From a bacterium (lineage in GTDB: Bacteria > Bdellovibrionota > Bacteriovoracia > Bacteriovoracales > Bacteriovoracaceae), in the NCBI GenBank assembly GCA_030425045.1, contig JAUHVL010000008.1:62001-126000 (forward strand): a stretch of 64,000 nucleotides of DNA, given 5' to 3'. Shown piece by piece: positions 54,492 to 63,999 of this stretch. The notes below the pieces were generated by a model, which worked only from the letters and a program-made list of their open reading frames with translations, was not told the origin of the DNA and searched no databases. Made by a program: the position numbers and the translations under genes. Numbering within the stretch: position 1 is the first letter of the stretch; the number at the start of each line of letters is the position of its first letter.

Positions 54492-55511
54492 ATGTCCAAG
54501 TTCAAAGTTGCCATTAACGGTATGGGTCGAATCGGTCGTACAATTATTCGTGAATTATATTCACTGCCTGAAAGAAATTTCGATATTGTGGCAGTCAATA
54601 ACCCTGGTCCTCAAATGGGTCATTACTTGCACTTACTCGAGTATGATTCTGTTCATGGACCTTTTAAAGGCAATCTTGAATATCAAAATGACGGTGATCG
54701 TTTCGGTATAAATGGTGAAGAGATTCGTTTTTTCTCAGTGAGAGAACCCGAAAATATTCCTTGGGAAGATTTAAACGTCGATATCGTTATCGATGCTACT
54801 GGAAAATTTAAAGATGGTCCTAGCCTAAGTAAGCACATGAAAGGATCAGTGAAAAAAGTTATTATGTGTGCCCCAGGAAAAGATCTCGATGGTACTTTTG
54901 TTATGGGTATAAATCACGAACAATACGATCCGAGTTCACATCACGTAATTTCAAATGCCAGCTGTACAACAAACTGCCTTGCCCCTGTTGCAAAAGTTTT
55001 AAATGACGAATTTGGAATCGCTTCTGGTTTTATGACAACGGTTCACGCTTATACTTCTGATCAACAGCTTCTTGATGGTTCACATAAAGACTTAAGAAGA
55101 GCAAGGTCTGCGGCCATGTCTATTGTGCCTACATCAACGGGAGCAGCTAAAGCAGTTGGACTTGTTATTCCAGAGTTAAAAGGCAAGCTTGATGGACTGG
55201 CCATGAGAGTACCTACTCCAAACGTTTCGGTTGTCGATCTCAACGTTATTTTAAATAAGAAGACAAGCGTAGAAGAAATCAATGCTGCTTTCGAAAAAGC
55301 TGCCTCTGGCTCTTTAAAAGGCATCTTAAAAAATGAGAAGAAGCCACTCGTTAGCATCGACTATTGTGGAATGAGAGAGTCATCTTGTGTTGACCTTGAA
55401 CTCACAAATTATATTGATGGAATGGCAAAAGTTGTCGCTTGGTATGATAATGAAGCTGGCTTCTCAAACAGAATCATCGATCTCACAAATTACGTCGGCG
55501 AAAAACTATAA
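54492..55511 (+). CDS. gap: Glyceraldehyde-3-phosphate dehydrogenase
   Basis: 339 residues from the ATG at 54492 (GGAG eight bases upstream; a 14-codon longer frame is not needed). FKVAINGMGRIGRTIIRE (NAD-binding), SNASCTTNCLAP with catalytic C158, and ends WYDNEAGFSNRIIDL. The enzyme makes 1,3-bisphosphoglycerate in glycolysis. First of four plus-strand genes: gap-pgk-tpiA and a MAPEG-type gene follow at 20, 16 and 3 bases. The bases 54339-54491 hold the promoter region. Confidence 0.96.
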   Translation: MSKFKVAINGMGRIGRTIIRELYSLPERNFDIVAVNNPGPQMGHYLHLLEYDSVHGPFKGNLEYQNDGDRFGINGEEIRFFSVREPENIPWEDLNVDIVIDATGKFKDGPSLSKHMKGSVKKVIMCAPGKDLDGTFVMGINHEQYDPSSHHVISNASCTTNCLAPVAKVLNDEFGIASGFMTTVHAYTSDQQLLDGSHKDLRRARSAAMSIVPTSTGAAKAVGLVIPELKGKLDGLAMRVPTPNVSVVDLNVILNKKTSVEEINAAFEKAASGSLKGILKNEKKPLVSIDYCGMRESSCVDLELTNYIDGMAKVVAWYDNEAGFSNRIIDLTNYVGEKL

Positions 55512-55531
55512 AATTATAACGGAGGATTATT

Positions 55532-56728
55532 ATGGCCTTAACTTACCTCGACCAAATGGACCTTGAGGGAAAGGTTGTCCTTTTAAGGTTAGACCTCAAT
55601 ACTCCCTTATCTAAAACAGAACCGAGAGAAGTTACAGACTCAACAAGAGTCGATCGAAGTCTTCCAACGATCAATTTTATTTTGGAAAATGGTGCTAAAA
55701 AATTAATTTTATGTAGCCATCTCGGTAGACCAAAAGGTGAAGAGAAACCTGAGTATTCACTTGAGCCTGTGGCCACATGCCTCGCTGAAAAATTAAATCA
55801 AGAAGTTGTCTTAACGGAGTCTTGCCTTGACCGTGGAATTAAAACCATGCTGGGTTTAGCCTCTCCCAAAATTATTCTTTTACAAAACCTTCGTTATCAC
55901 CCTGAAGAAGAAAAAAACGAGCAAAACTTTGCAAAGACTCTCTCTGAGTATGCAGATATCTATATCAATGATGCCTTTGGAGCGTCTCACCGCAAGCATG
56001 CTTCAATCCATGCCATCAACTATTACTTTAAAGGAAGAAGTGCAGCCGGCTTCTTAATTAAACAAGAACTTGAGGCCCTTGATAAAATCGTTAAAAACCC
56101 AAGTTCTCCCTTTGTCGCCATCGTTGGCGGAGCTAAAGTTAGCGACAAAATCAAAATTATCGAAAACCTCCTTCCCAAAGTGAATAACCTCATTATCGGT
56201 GGTGCCATGGCCTATCCTTTTTTAAAAGCGAAAGGTCATGAAGTAGGAAAATCCCTATGTAGTGATGATGATTTGAAAATTGCAAAGTCAGTTCTCAATC
56301 AAGCATCCGCTAGTAAAATTTTATTGCCTACAGATCATATTGTTTCAGACTCTCTCGATGGTAAGGCTGAATTTTGTAATGACACCAATATCCCTAGCGA
56401 TAAAATGGGTCTAGATATTGGAGAGCAAACTATTGCTCAATATAAAGCGGCTCTATCAGAGGCAAAAACAGTATTATGGAATGGACCAATGGGTCTTTTT
56501 GAAAAAGCTGATTTTTCAAAAGGAACGATGGCCATTGCAGACTATCTCGCGACATTAAATGATTGTTTCACTCTTGTCGGTGGTGGAGATTCTGTGAAAG
56601 CTGTGAACCAATCTGGAAATGCTGAAAAAATGAGTCATATCTCTACTGGTGGTGGAGCTTCTTTAGAGTATATTGAAAAAGGAAACCTCCCCGGAATAGA
56701 TGCCCTTCGTTTTGGTGTCGATTTATAA
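55532..56728 (+). CDS. pgk: Phosphoglycerate kinase
   Basis: 398 residues. KVVLLRLDLNTPL, SHLGRPKG, ATCLAEKL, NDAFGASHRKHAS, VGGAKVSDKI, LWNGPMGLFE and GGGDSVKAV with the final STGGGASLEY are the standard phosphoglycerate kinase motifs. AACGGAGG precedes the ATG. Transfers phosphate from 1,3-bisphosphoglycerate to ADP. Part of the gap-pgk-tpiA operon; full length for bacteria. Confidence 0.96.
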   Translation: MALTYLDQMDLEGKVVLLRLDLNTPLSKTEPREVTDSTRVDRSLPTINFILENGAKKLILCSHLGRPKGEEKPEYSLEPVATCLAEKLNQEVVLTESCLDRGIKTMLGLASPKIILLQNLRYHPEEEKNEQNFAKTLSEYADIYINDAFGASHRKHASIHAINYYFKGRSAAGFLIKQELEALDKIVKNPSSPFVAIVGGAKVSDKIKIIENLLPKVNNLIIGGAMAYPFLKAKGHEVGKSLCSDDDLKIAKSVLNQASASKILLPTDHIVSDSLDGKAEFCNDTNIPSDKMGLDIGEQTIAQYKAALSEAKTVLWNGPMGLFEKADFSKGTMAIADYLATLNDCFTLVGGGDSVKAVNQSGNAEKMSHISTGGGASLEYIEKGNLPGIDALRFGVDL

Positions 56729-56744
56729 AATAGGAACATTACAT

Positions 56745-57503
56745 ATGAAAAACTATATTGTTGGAAACTGGAAAATGAATCAATCCCTAGAAGAAATTAA
56801 TGCTTTCTTCACCAGCTTCAACGAAATATTTCCAAACACTTCAGATAATGTTTTCGTAGGTGTTTCTCCTCAAAGTTTTCATATTCCTCTACTCATGTCT
56901 CACCCAAAAAAGCCTGAGTTTATCAATATTGGTGCTCAAAATTGTAGCCAACATAAAAGTGGCGCCTTTACCGGCGAGAACTCTCCAAACGCTTTAAAGG
57001 AAATTGGAACTGTCTTTACCCTAATAGGTCATTCTGAGAGGCGACAGTTCTTTGGTGAGACAAGTAATCTTGCCCTCGGTGAAAAAATCCAATCGGCCCT
57101 CGATGAAGGCTTACAAGTGATCTACTGTATCGGTGAAAGTCTTCAAGAAAGAAAACAAAACCTCACTCAGTCTGTTCTTAAAGAGCAAACAATAACGGCG
57201 CTTAAAAATATTAAGATCGAAAACCAAGATCAATTACTGATCGCTTATGAGCCGGTGTGGGCCATTGGTACAGGAGAAACAGCAACTCCGGAACAAGCAG
57301 AAGAAGCTCATCAATGGATTAGAGGTTTTCTCAATGAGCTCCCAAACATCAATCAAGAAACTCCTCTTCTCTACGGAGGATCAGTAAAACCAGAAAATGT
57401 TGATGCTCTTCTAGCAAAAGAAAATATTAATGGAGCCCTAGTCGGAGGCGCCAGTCTCAAAGGTGATAGTTTTGGGAAACTATGCCTAGCGGCCACGAAA
57501 TAA
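56745..57503 (+). CDS. tpiA: Triosephosphate isomerase
   Basis: 252 residues from the ATG at 56745 (AGGA upstream); an earlier frame start overlaps pgk. GNWKMN (Lys), GHSERRQFFGE (catalytic His), YEPVWAIGTG (catalytic Glu) and YGGSVKPEN with GALVGGASL are the family motifs. Interconverts the triose phosphates. The MAPEG gene starts three bases after the stop. Confidence 0.96.
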   Translation: MKNYIVGNWKMNQSLEEINAFFTSFNEIFPNTSDNVFVGVSPQSFHIPLLMSHPKKPEFINIGAQNCSQHKSGAFTGENSPNALKEIGTVFTLIGHSERRQFFGETSNLALGEKIQSALDEGLQVIYCIGESLQERKQNLTQSVLKEQTITALKNIKIENQDQLLIAYEPVWAIGTGETATPEQAEEAHQWIRGFLNELPNINQETPLLYGGSVKPENVDALLAKENINGALVGGASLKGDSFGKLCLAATK

Positions 57504-57506
57504 GCG

Positions 57507-57908
57507 ATGGAAAAATCACTCATCTCTTTAATGCTTTTTTATTACTGTTATATTATTGCGTTTATGTTTTTTATGTTCAAAAAGCGTAAGCAGGCCATCA
57601 TCAAAAAAGAAGTGCATCACTCCCATTTTAAAAGTTATCGTGGAGAAACAACCGAGTATCTTCAAATCATACAAAATCACTTCAATAATCAGTTTCAAAT
57701 TCCTACGATTTTCTTTGTCGTTTGTGTTCTCTGTATAGCGATGAATAAAGTAAGTTACGTCACCATATTTTTAGCATTGGCGTTCGTCGTTTCTAGGATT
57801 ATTCATAGCTTAATTCACTTAGGCTCAAATCATCTCATTAAAAGAGCAATGTCTTACTTTACAGGTGTGGTAATTGTTGCCGTCATGATTGTCACAACAT
57901 TGTATTAA
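57507..57908 (+). CDS. MAPEG-family membrane protein
   Basis: 133 residues with four membrane segments. QNHFNNQFQIPTIFFVV and VVSRIIHSLIHL match the second and third segments of bacterial MAPEG proteins (membrane proteins of eicosanoid and glutathione metabolism). Function in bacteria mostly unknown. No Shine-Dalgarno except the end of tpiA (GCG), so translation is probably coupled. Confidence 0.8.
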   Translation: MEKSLISLMLFYYCYIIAFMFFMFKKRKQAIIKKEVHHSHFKSYRGETTEYLQIIQNHFNNQFQIPTIFFVVCVLCIAMNKVSYVTIFLALAFVVSRIIHSLIHLGSNHLIKRAMSYFTGVVIVAVMIVTTLY

Positions 57909-57989
57909 TTATCTCAGAACATTTTTCCACCCTCATTTGATCTCCCCTTTGTGAGACAATATCTTCAATTGAATTCAATGGAGTTATTT

Positions 57990-60026
57990 GTGCAAAAAAA
58001 TTCACTATTAAAAGTCTTCTTTATCTTAATTCTGACTGCTAGTTGTTCATCGTTAACAAACAATTATCACGAAGCAACAACAGCTAACCGAAACCCCGCA
58101 TCAGATAGAGATGCCAATTTTAGTTATATCGAAACGATCAATAGCTATTCTCTTTCAGGTGCAGCAAGAGCGGCTCTGGTTTCTGATGATGAAGACTTAC
58201 TTAAAGCGAAAGGGAGAATGGAATTAATTTTTCAATTTGCCAGAGAAGAGCCCATCGCCTTTTTCGATGAATTGCGAAGAAGAGCTCCAGTCTTTAAGTC
58301 AAAAGCTGGTGGAACGGGCCAAGGCTGGATTAGCTGGTGGAAAGGATCGAAAATTCCAAATATCTATGTCGTCTCAACAAATAAATTAGTGAAAGAAGTA
58401 TTAAACAATAATGAAGTCTTCACAGTTAAAACCTATACCGAGCAAATGGATAAAACCGTTGGTCCTTTTATGCTTGGCCATGAAGTTTCTGCTCCTAATC
58501 CCCTTCGCGAAGGACAAACAATAGACTTTAATGTCGAGAAGCATGCCATGAGGCATCTCATCTATAATGCTGGTAATGATCTCGATGTCGTGAGAAGTAT
58601 CACAAGAGAAACAGTGAAAAATGCTCTGCTCAATGTTTCAGATGAAAACCCTAACCATATAGATGTCGTGAGAAAAATTACAAGAGATGTTCCCATAAAC
58701 GTCGTTAGAGAGTTCTTTGGTTTTGAAGCTCCTGTTAACGATATGAAAAAATGGTCGCGGGCCGCTCAGCATAGTTTTTTCCATAATCCTTTTAGAGATA
58801 AAAAAATCAATGAGAAATCGGTTGAAGCCGGACAAGAAATGAAAGCCTTCCTTGAAAAATTCATACCTCAGATAAGAAGGGCCATTGCTGGAAACTACGC
58901 TAAGAACACTACCGTTGTGCAAATGATTCGCGCCTCTGATGCTCACGCAAGACATGGTCTTGATGAGACTCGTTTAGCCGCTAATATTATGGGCCTTTTA
59001 ATTGGTGCTGTTGAAACGGGAAGTGCCGCTATTGTTCAGTCACTAGAATTCTTTCTCGATAATCCTTACCTGATGGACCAAGCGGTTGCCGCTGCTAAAT
59101 CAAACAATGATGAACTTCTTTCAAAAATGGTTTGGGAAGCGCTTAGGTTTAACCCTGTTAACCCTTGGGTTGGAAGATATAGTGTTGAAGATTTCACGTT
59201 AAGCGATGGAACGTTTATTGAAAAAGGTAGTTTAGTTTTAGCTGCTACAGAGTCTGCCATGTTTGACCCAGAGGTTTTTACGAACCCAATGAGATTCAGT
59301 ACCAATAGAGATCACTCTGATTATTTTCACTTAGGTTTTGCAAGACATCGCTGTTTAGGTGATGACGTGGCCATGGCCTTTGTCCCAGAGACAATCAAAC
59401 AACTCTTGCTTCTTCCCTACTTAAGAAGAGCAAAGGCAGGAGGGCCACCAAGGTTCAAAGCCTATAACCATAAAGCACGTTTAGTTGATAGCCCCTTTCC
59501 TGAATCATGGAAACTTATCTGGGGAGATGCCACGGCACTTCCAGGTGAAGACGCCGGTTTTGTCGACAGATGGAGCAGTAAGAAATGGATTACAAGAACT
59601 TTAAAGTATGTCGATGGTAGAATATGGGATGCAAAAGATCAGTACGGAACAGAGATTAAAAATATCGCTGGTCAACTCTTTAGTGATGATCCAAAAGAAA
59701 AAGAAGCCGGAGTTGTAGAGTTTGGAAGAATAGCCAAGTTAACTCTTGATGAGAACAAAACGCCAGGTGAGCTTTATGAAGCTTGTATGGATATCAATAA
59801 ACTCTCTCACTCTGTCTTTCCACAAATCGACCAGAGAGCAGCTTATTGTAAAGTAAGAATCGACTTTAGAGTTTGTTATGCTCTCGCGGCTAAAGTGATT
59901 GAGATGTCGACTGAAGACTCCTATCGATTCTGTGCAGACCAACACGAGTTTTTAACAGAAGATGAAAAAGAGCTCTTTAAAGCAAACTTTAGTACACATC
60001 CAAGTTTTGAATTTTTAGCAGATTAA
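57990..60026 (+). CDS. Exported cytochrome P450 lipoprotein
   Basis: 678 residues from the GTG at 57990, which has TGGAG six bases upstream and gives a complete lipoprotein signal ending LTASC (Cys19); starts at 57951 or 57978 only lengthen the N terminus. P450 landmarks: GAVETGSAA in the I-helix, E383xxR386 (WEALR) in the K-helix, and FHLGFARHRCLG with haem ligand Cys455. The C-terminal ~150 residues are an extension with four Cys (EACMD, AYCKV, RVCYA, RFCAD) that fit disulfides outside the cytoplasm. P450s normally face the cytoplasm and need a reductase; here the next gene is a di-haem cytochrome c lipoprotein 17 bases away. The substrate is unknown. Confidence 0.87.
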   Translation: MQKNSLLKVFFILILTASCSSLTNNYHEATTANRNPASDRDANFSYIETINSYSLSGAARAALVSDDEDLLKAKGRMELIFQFAREEPIAFFDELRRRAPVFKSKAGGTGQGWISWWKGSKIPNIYVVSTNKLVKEVLNNNEVFTVKTYTEQMDKTVGPFMLGHEVSAPNPLREGQTIDFNVEKHAMRHLIYNAGNDLDVVRSITRETVKNALLNVSDENPNHIDVVRKITRDVPINVVREFFGFEAPVNDMKKWSRAAQHSFFHNPFRDKKINEKSVEAGQEMKAFLEKFIPQIRRAIAGNYAKNTTVVQMIRASDAHARHGLDETRLAANIMGLLIGAVETGSAAIVQSLEFFLDNPYLMDQAVAAAKSNNDELLSKMVWEALRFNPVNPWVGRYSVEDFTLSDGTFIEKGSLVLAATESAMFDPEVFTNPMRFSTNRDHSDYFHLGFARHRCLGDDVAMAFVPETIKQLLLLPYLRRAKAGGPPRFKAYNHKARLVDSPFPESWKLIWGDATALPGEDAGFVDRWSSKKWITRTLKYVDGRIWDAKDQYGTEIKNIAGQLFSDDPKEKEAGVVEFGRIAKLTLDENKTPGELYEACMDINKLSHSVFPQIDQRAAYCKVRIDFRVCYALAAKVIEMSTEDSYRFCADQHEFLTEDEKELFKANFSTHPSFEFLAD

Positions 60027-60043
60027 TACTCATAGAGGATAAT

Positions 60044-62338
60044 ATGAAAACACTTTCATTTATTGTAATTTCACTTTTTATTTTCTCTTGCTCAAAAAAT
60101 AATTTTGATATCAAGAGATATCCTTCAAATTATGGAGGGGAAAGTTACGGGCAGTCAGTAGACTATTCTGAAAAATGGGTTCAAGACCTCATGTCAGAAA
60201 AAACGCGAATCGGTGCAGGAACCGTTGAATTTCCCGCAGGATTAACGGGTAAAGAAGTTGCAGACCTTTGGCATCTTAATGAAGGAAGTGAGTTCTATCC
60301 TCTCAAGTGGATGTTTCACTTAGAAAGTGTTAACTCAAACTTAAAAGGTACAAAGTTTCTAGAGAAGCTCGATGAAAAGTTTGGTGTTATCTACGATAGT
60401 TATAGTGTGCAGTATGGCTACCCTGTTCCATGGATTGGTGTCACGGCAGCTTGGACAGAAACTCACCCAACAGAATCGGACGTTTTAGTTGAGGCCAATG
60501 AACCTGTTAAGTTTCTAAAATGGGTCGACGCTAAACCAAAATTTGCTGTCAGTGGTGTGAACTGTTCTTTTTGTCATACTTCTGAAGTTCAATATCAATC
60601 TCCCTATGGACAAGAAAACCGCAAGGTGATTCTAGATGGAGCACCGGCAAATATGTATATCAGAGGTTACTTCAGAGACATGGTGGCTTCTACCATTAAA
60701 ACAATGCTAACTCCTGAAATGCTTACAGAGTTTATCGATAATAACTTAGGTCAAACCCCAGGGACATCAAAAAAGATTGCGAAACAATTCTCTAAACAAT
60801 TTAGAATCGAGTTAGGTTTAGATAAAGAACGCTTTTATGGACGTTGGTTTGATAATGCGATTAGAGGACTTTACCGTCGAGTCTCACCAGATAATTATCA
60901 AAATAGTGTGCTCAAAGCATTGCAAGATGCTCTCTTTCAAAGAAGAGATGTTGTCAAAAAATACTTAGTCAAACTCGTTGAACTCACTTATGACTTAAAA
61001 GGAAATCCTGTTCCGCAAGAACTGATCTTTCGATTAGAAAGATTAGCGATCACCGTTGGATCAGACCCAGACTTACCCGTTACTCCAGAGGGCTATACCA
61101 GAACTGATGCCTTTGGAAGAATTGGAAACCTCGTCGCAAGAATGAACGACCCCATTGAGTTAACTGCAACGACATCTGTTCCTCACATGTGGAGTACAAA
61201 GTATAAATCACTCTTTCATTGGAATGCTAATACCAACTCGGTGATGAACCGAAATATTGGACAAAGTTTTGGCTTAGGTGCCGTTTTAACGGGACCCGAA
61301 ATTGAAGACTCTGCTTCTCTCACAGAAGAGTTAAAACATAATGCCACAACGAACCTTCACAACTTGGCCAAGATTGAAAAACTCCTTTATAAAATTCAAG
61401 TTCCCAAGTTTGATTCAATTTTCCCACAACATACAAGGGAAGACAGAACAACTCTTCAAAATGGTTGTAATACTTTCGCCAACAAATGTATGGGTTGTCA
61501 TCAAACAGATCAACGAGTTGGCCCTATGGGGAAACTTGTCCACGACAATATGATACCTCATCGAGTGATCAAAACAGATTCATGGTACTCAGAATTACAA
61601 AAGAAACCTGTCGATGGAGTTCCTCTAAAAGACGCCCTTTTCGGTTTTGTTAATGCTGTAAAAAAACGTTACTACAGTAGGTTTGATATCTCGGAAAGAG
61701 AGCAAAGAGATTGGCAAAACAAAGACTTTAGAGGTCCTGAATATTTTAGAGATACATTTGTCGGTGAAAATAGTCATGATCCTAACGGACCTAGTGCCTA
61801 TCTAAATATCGATAAAAGACAAGCTGGCTACCCTGCTCGATCACTGGCAGGTGCATGGGCAACAGCTCCTTTCATGCATAACGGTTCAATCCCTACAGTT
61901 GCTGATATCTTAAAACCTGAAAACGAAAGACCTAAAATCTTCTTTGTTGGAAGCAATGAGTACGATAATGAGAATATGGGGTTCAAGTCGGGACTAGATT
62001 CTCTCCCTATCCCTAAAGAAGAAATTGAAAGAGAATTTCAAGCACAATTTTCTCAAAAAGCTTTAGTCAGTAAGATGAATAGTGGTACTTATGATTCTTC
62101 ACTCTTAAAGTTTGCTTGTGATAAGTTTCCTGCGAGATGTTTTAACTCTTCTCATAAAGGAAACTCAAACAAAGGGCACTCAGGAGAAAAGTTTGGAACT
62201 AATCTTCCCACTCAAGAGAAGCAGGACCTCATCTATTTCTTAAAGTACGTAAAACCACATATCGAATACAGCTGGAACTCTCCCCCGCTTTACCATGTCA
62301 AAAGAGAAGCGGGTAAAGTAGAATGTGTTCTATACTAA
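60044..62338 (+). CDS. Di-haem cytochrome c lipoprotein, RoxA/peroxidase-like
   Basis: 764 residues. Lipobox SLFIFSC. Two CxxCH haem sites: C174SFCH and C482MGCH, each in a typical context (GVNCSFCHTSEV; KCMGCHQTDQRVGPMG). A late segment LAGAWATAPFMHNGSIPTVADILKPENERP is like rubber oxygenase RoxA and other di-haem cytochrome c peroxidase-like proteins. Predicted lipid-anchored periplasmic or surface redox enzyme. RBS GAGGA. It immediately follows the P450 gene and may donate electrons to it or act on the same substrate. Confidence 0.85.
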   Translation: MKTLSFIVISLFIFSCSKNNFDIKRYPSNYGGESYGQSVDYSEKWVQDLMSEKTRIGAGTVEFPAGLTGKEVADLWHLNEGSEFYPLKWMFHLESVNSNLKGTKFLEKLDEKFGVIYDSYSVQYGYPVPWIGVTAAWTETHPTESDVLVEANEPVKFLKWVDAKPKFAVSGVNCSFCHTSEVQYQSPYGQENRKVILDGAPANMYIRGYFRDMVASTIKTMLTPEMLTEFIDNNLGQTPGTSKKIAKQFSKQFRIELGLDKERFYGRWFDNAIRGLYRRVSPDNYQNSVLKALQDALFQRRDVVKKYLVKLVELTYDLKGNPVPQELIFRLERLAITVGSDPDLPVTPEGYTRTDAFGRIGNLVARMNDPIELTATTSVPHMWSTKYKSLFHWNANTNSVMNRNIGQSFGLGAVLTGPEIEDSASLTEELKHNATTNLHNLAKIEKLLYKIQVPKFDSIFPQHTREDRTTLQNGCNTFANKCMGCHQTDQRVGPMGKLVHDNMIPHRVIKTDSWYSELQKKPVDGVPLKDALFGFVNAVKKRYYSRFDISEREQRDWQNKDFRGPEYFRDTFVGENSHDPNGPSAYLNIDKRQAGYPARSLAGAWATAPFMHNGSIPTVADILKPENERPKIFFVGSNEYDNENMGFKSGLDSLPIPKEEIEREFQAQFSQKALVSKMNSGTYDSSLLKFACDKFPARCFNSSHKGNSNKGHSGEKFGTNLPTQEKQDLIYFLKYVKPHIEYSWNSPPLYHVKREAGKVECVLY

Positions 62339-62356
62339 TTCATTTTTAGAAATGGA

Positions 62357-63400
62357 CTAATCTATAACAGTATAAATGGCAAGGTGATCAGAACCTGCAA
62401 AGGGTACGATTTTTGCCATTTTTACTTTAAGATCTTTCGAAGCAAATGCATGATCGATACTGGTTTGAGTTTTCATACTTCCACTTTGATGAATACCGGT
62501 TCCCCTATCTGATTTTATGAGACTATTGCCCATACTTTGAGAAACCCTTTTATATGTATGAGAGGTAACTTTAATATTTCCAATGATGGGTACTTTTACA
62601 CTTTGTCTTTTTGGCGCATTAAAATCCCCTATCATCAACGTTCTTTTACTACTCTTACTATAGCGATTAGCTAAAATATTTCCTTGTCGATAGTTTGGGT
62701 TATTTTTACCTTTCCAAATTTTTAATGCTGTTTTTATTTTGCCTTCACATTTGGCCATGAGGGGCCACGGGTTTGGTAAGTGGACGGCTACAATATTATA
62801 GGTTTTATTTCTTTTTTTCACATTGAACTGCAAGTAAGGCCTATCCCATGAATCTCTTGCAAAACTGTTTGGGCCTGTAATTGATTTACCATATTTCTTT
62901 TTACAGCGAATCATATCTGAATCTTTCATCCAGCTACCAGACTGTAACATCACAATTTTTTTATTATTTATTTTAAAACGACTATAAATCGTCATGCCAT
63001 TATCTTGATCATAAAAACGATTATAACGATCTCTTTCAAATTTATAGGAGTACGTTTTATCGAGTAATTCAGAGACACCACCTTCATCAAAAGGTCTCGA
63101 GCAATGTTCACCAAAAATAAAAACATCTGGGCGTAAATCATCGCTAGCAATAAGGTTTTTAATATTTTTAATTAAGTTTTTCGGTGCTTCATTATGATAG
63201 AGTTTTTGAGGATAATCTTTTAACTTTTTTTGGCTTATAATACAGGCAACATTCCAAAACATAACTTTGAGACCTTTTGAGTCTTTGACTTCTTTTATCC
63301 AGCCCGTATGTTTCGGACCATCATTGCGATAAACAAAGTCTTGAGCATGAAGATTCGAAAAACCTAGTAAAGTAAAAGCCGCCGCTAATAAAAATCTCAT
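62357..63400 (-). CDS. Secreted endonuclease/exonuclease/phosphatase-family protein
   Basis: 347 residues. Signal peptide to ~19 (SNLHAQ). EEP-fold residues: LKVMFWNVACI (Asn), FIFGEHCS (Glu), VAVHLPNPW, LMIGDFNAP (GDFN), TSIDHAFAS and AGSDHLAIYT (SDH), so the metal site seems complete. DNA or phosphodiester hydrolysis outside the cell is predicted; sphingomyelinase/phosphatase action is an alternative. SD AGGAC. Convergent with the cytochrome gene. A small CCCC/GGGG hairpin lies upstream. Confidence 0.87.
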   Translation of the reverse strand: MRFLLAAAFTLLGFSNLHAQDFVYRNDGPKHTGWIKEVKDSKGLKVMFWNVACIISQKKLKDYPQKLYHNEAPKNLIKNIKNLIASDDLRPDVFIFGEHCSRPFDEGGVSELLDKTYSYKFERDRYNRFYDQDNGMTIYSRFKINNKKIVMLQSGSWMKDSDMIRCKKKYGKSITGPNSFARDSWDRPYLQFNVKKRNKTYNIVAVHLPNPWPLMAKCEGKIKTALKIWKGKNNPNYRQGNILANRYSKSSKRTLMIGDFNAPKRQSVKVPIIGNIKVTSHTYKRVSQSMGNSLIKSDRGTGIHQSGSMKTQTSIDHAFASKDLKVKMAKIVPFAGSDHLAIYTVID

Positions 63401-63553
63401 AATGAAGTCCTGTTTTTAATATTATCCCCTTAATGGGGAGTTCAACCAAGTTATAATCTGCTAAGTCTTATTTTTTCGAAGTCTTAGAGCTTATAAAGCG
63501 TACAAAAGCCTCTATATTTAAGCTCAGATAAATGGCTAAAAGCGATGAATATT

Positions 63554-63577
63554 CAAGTAGTTACATATGTCTACTTG
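63554..63577. promoter_or_regulatory. 7-bp inverted repeat upstream of secG
   Basis: CAAGTAG (63554-63560) and CTACTTG (63571-63577) with a 10-base spacer (ttacatatgt) in the divergent gap 63401-63636 between the nuclease gene and secG. No T-run follows, so a terminator is unlikely; an operator is possible. The rest of the gap holds no gene. Confidence 0.35.
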
Positions 63578-63636
63578 CCAAAAAAGCTTCGATTAGATAC
63601 AAGTATGCGTTATCTCTATGAAATAGGACTAATTTA

Positions 63637-63999
63637 ATGACAACATCACTTATGATTATTCAAGCTATTCTCTCTGTACTTCTCATTGTTGTAGTTCTTT
63701 TACAATTTGGTAAAGGTGCTGAAGCAGGTCTCATGTCTAGTGGTGGTGCTGACTCGATGTTTACGGGAGCACAAAGAGGTAATATTCTCGTTAAGATTAC
63801 AGTCGTTTTATCAATTCTCTTCATGGGAAATTCTATTTTGATGTCAAAACTTCAATCGCAAAAGTCTGGAACTTCTCTTCTTGATGGTGAAGCACCTGTT
63901 GCAAGACCACTTAACTCAGATGCTGCCAATGAAGCTGCCAAAGCGAATTCAGAAAAAGCTCCTGAGACGACAACGACGACCGAAGAAACTAAAAAGTAG
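63637..63999 (+). CDS. secG: SecG, protein-export membrane subunit
   Basis: 120 residues. Two membrane segments (IIQAILSVLLIVVVLLQ and ILVKITVVLSILFMGNSIL) around the conserved loop LLQFGKGAEAGLMSSGGADSMFTGAQRG, which is the SecG signature. The Ala/Glu/Thr-rich cytoplasmic tail (from ~85) is low complexity. Auxiliary part of SecYEG; supports export of the many signal-peptide proteins of this region. Stop at 63997-63999, complete. Confidence 0.93.
   Translation: MTTSLMIIQAILSVLLIVVVLLQFGKGAEAGLMSSGGADSMFTGAQRGNILVKITVVLSILFMGNSILMSKLQSQKSGTSLLDGEAPVARPLNSDAANEAAKANSEKAPETTTTTEETKK

Noticed and set aside
57951-57989. Earlier P450 starts at 57951 and 57978
   Set aside because: They add residues before an otherwise ideal lipoprotein signal, and the best ribosome site fits the GTG at 57990.
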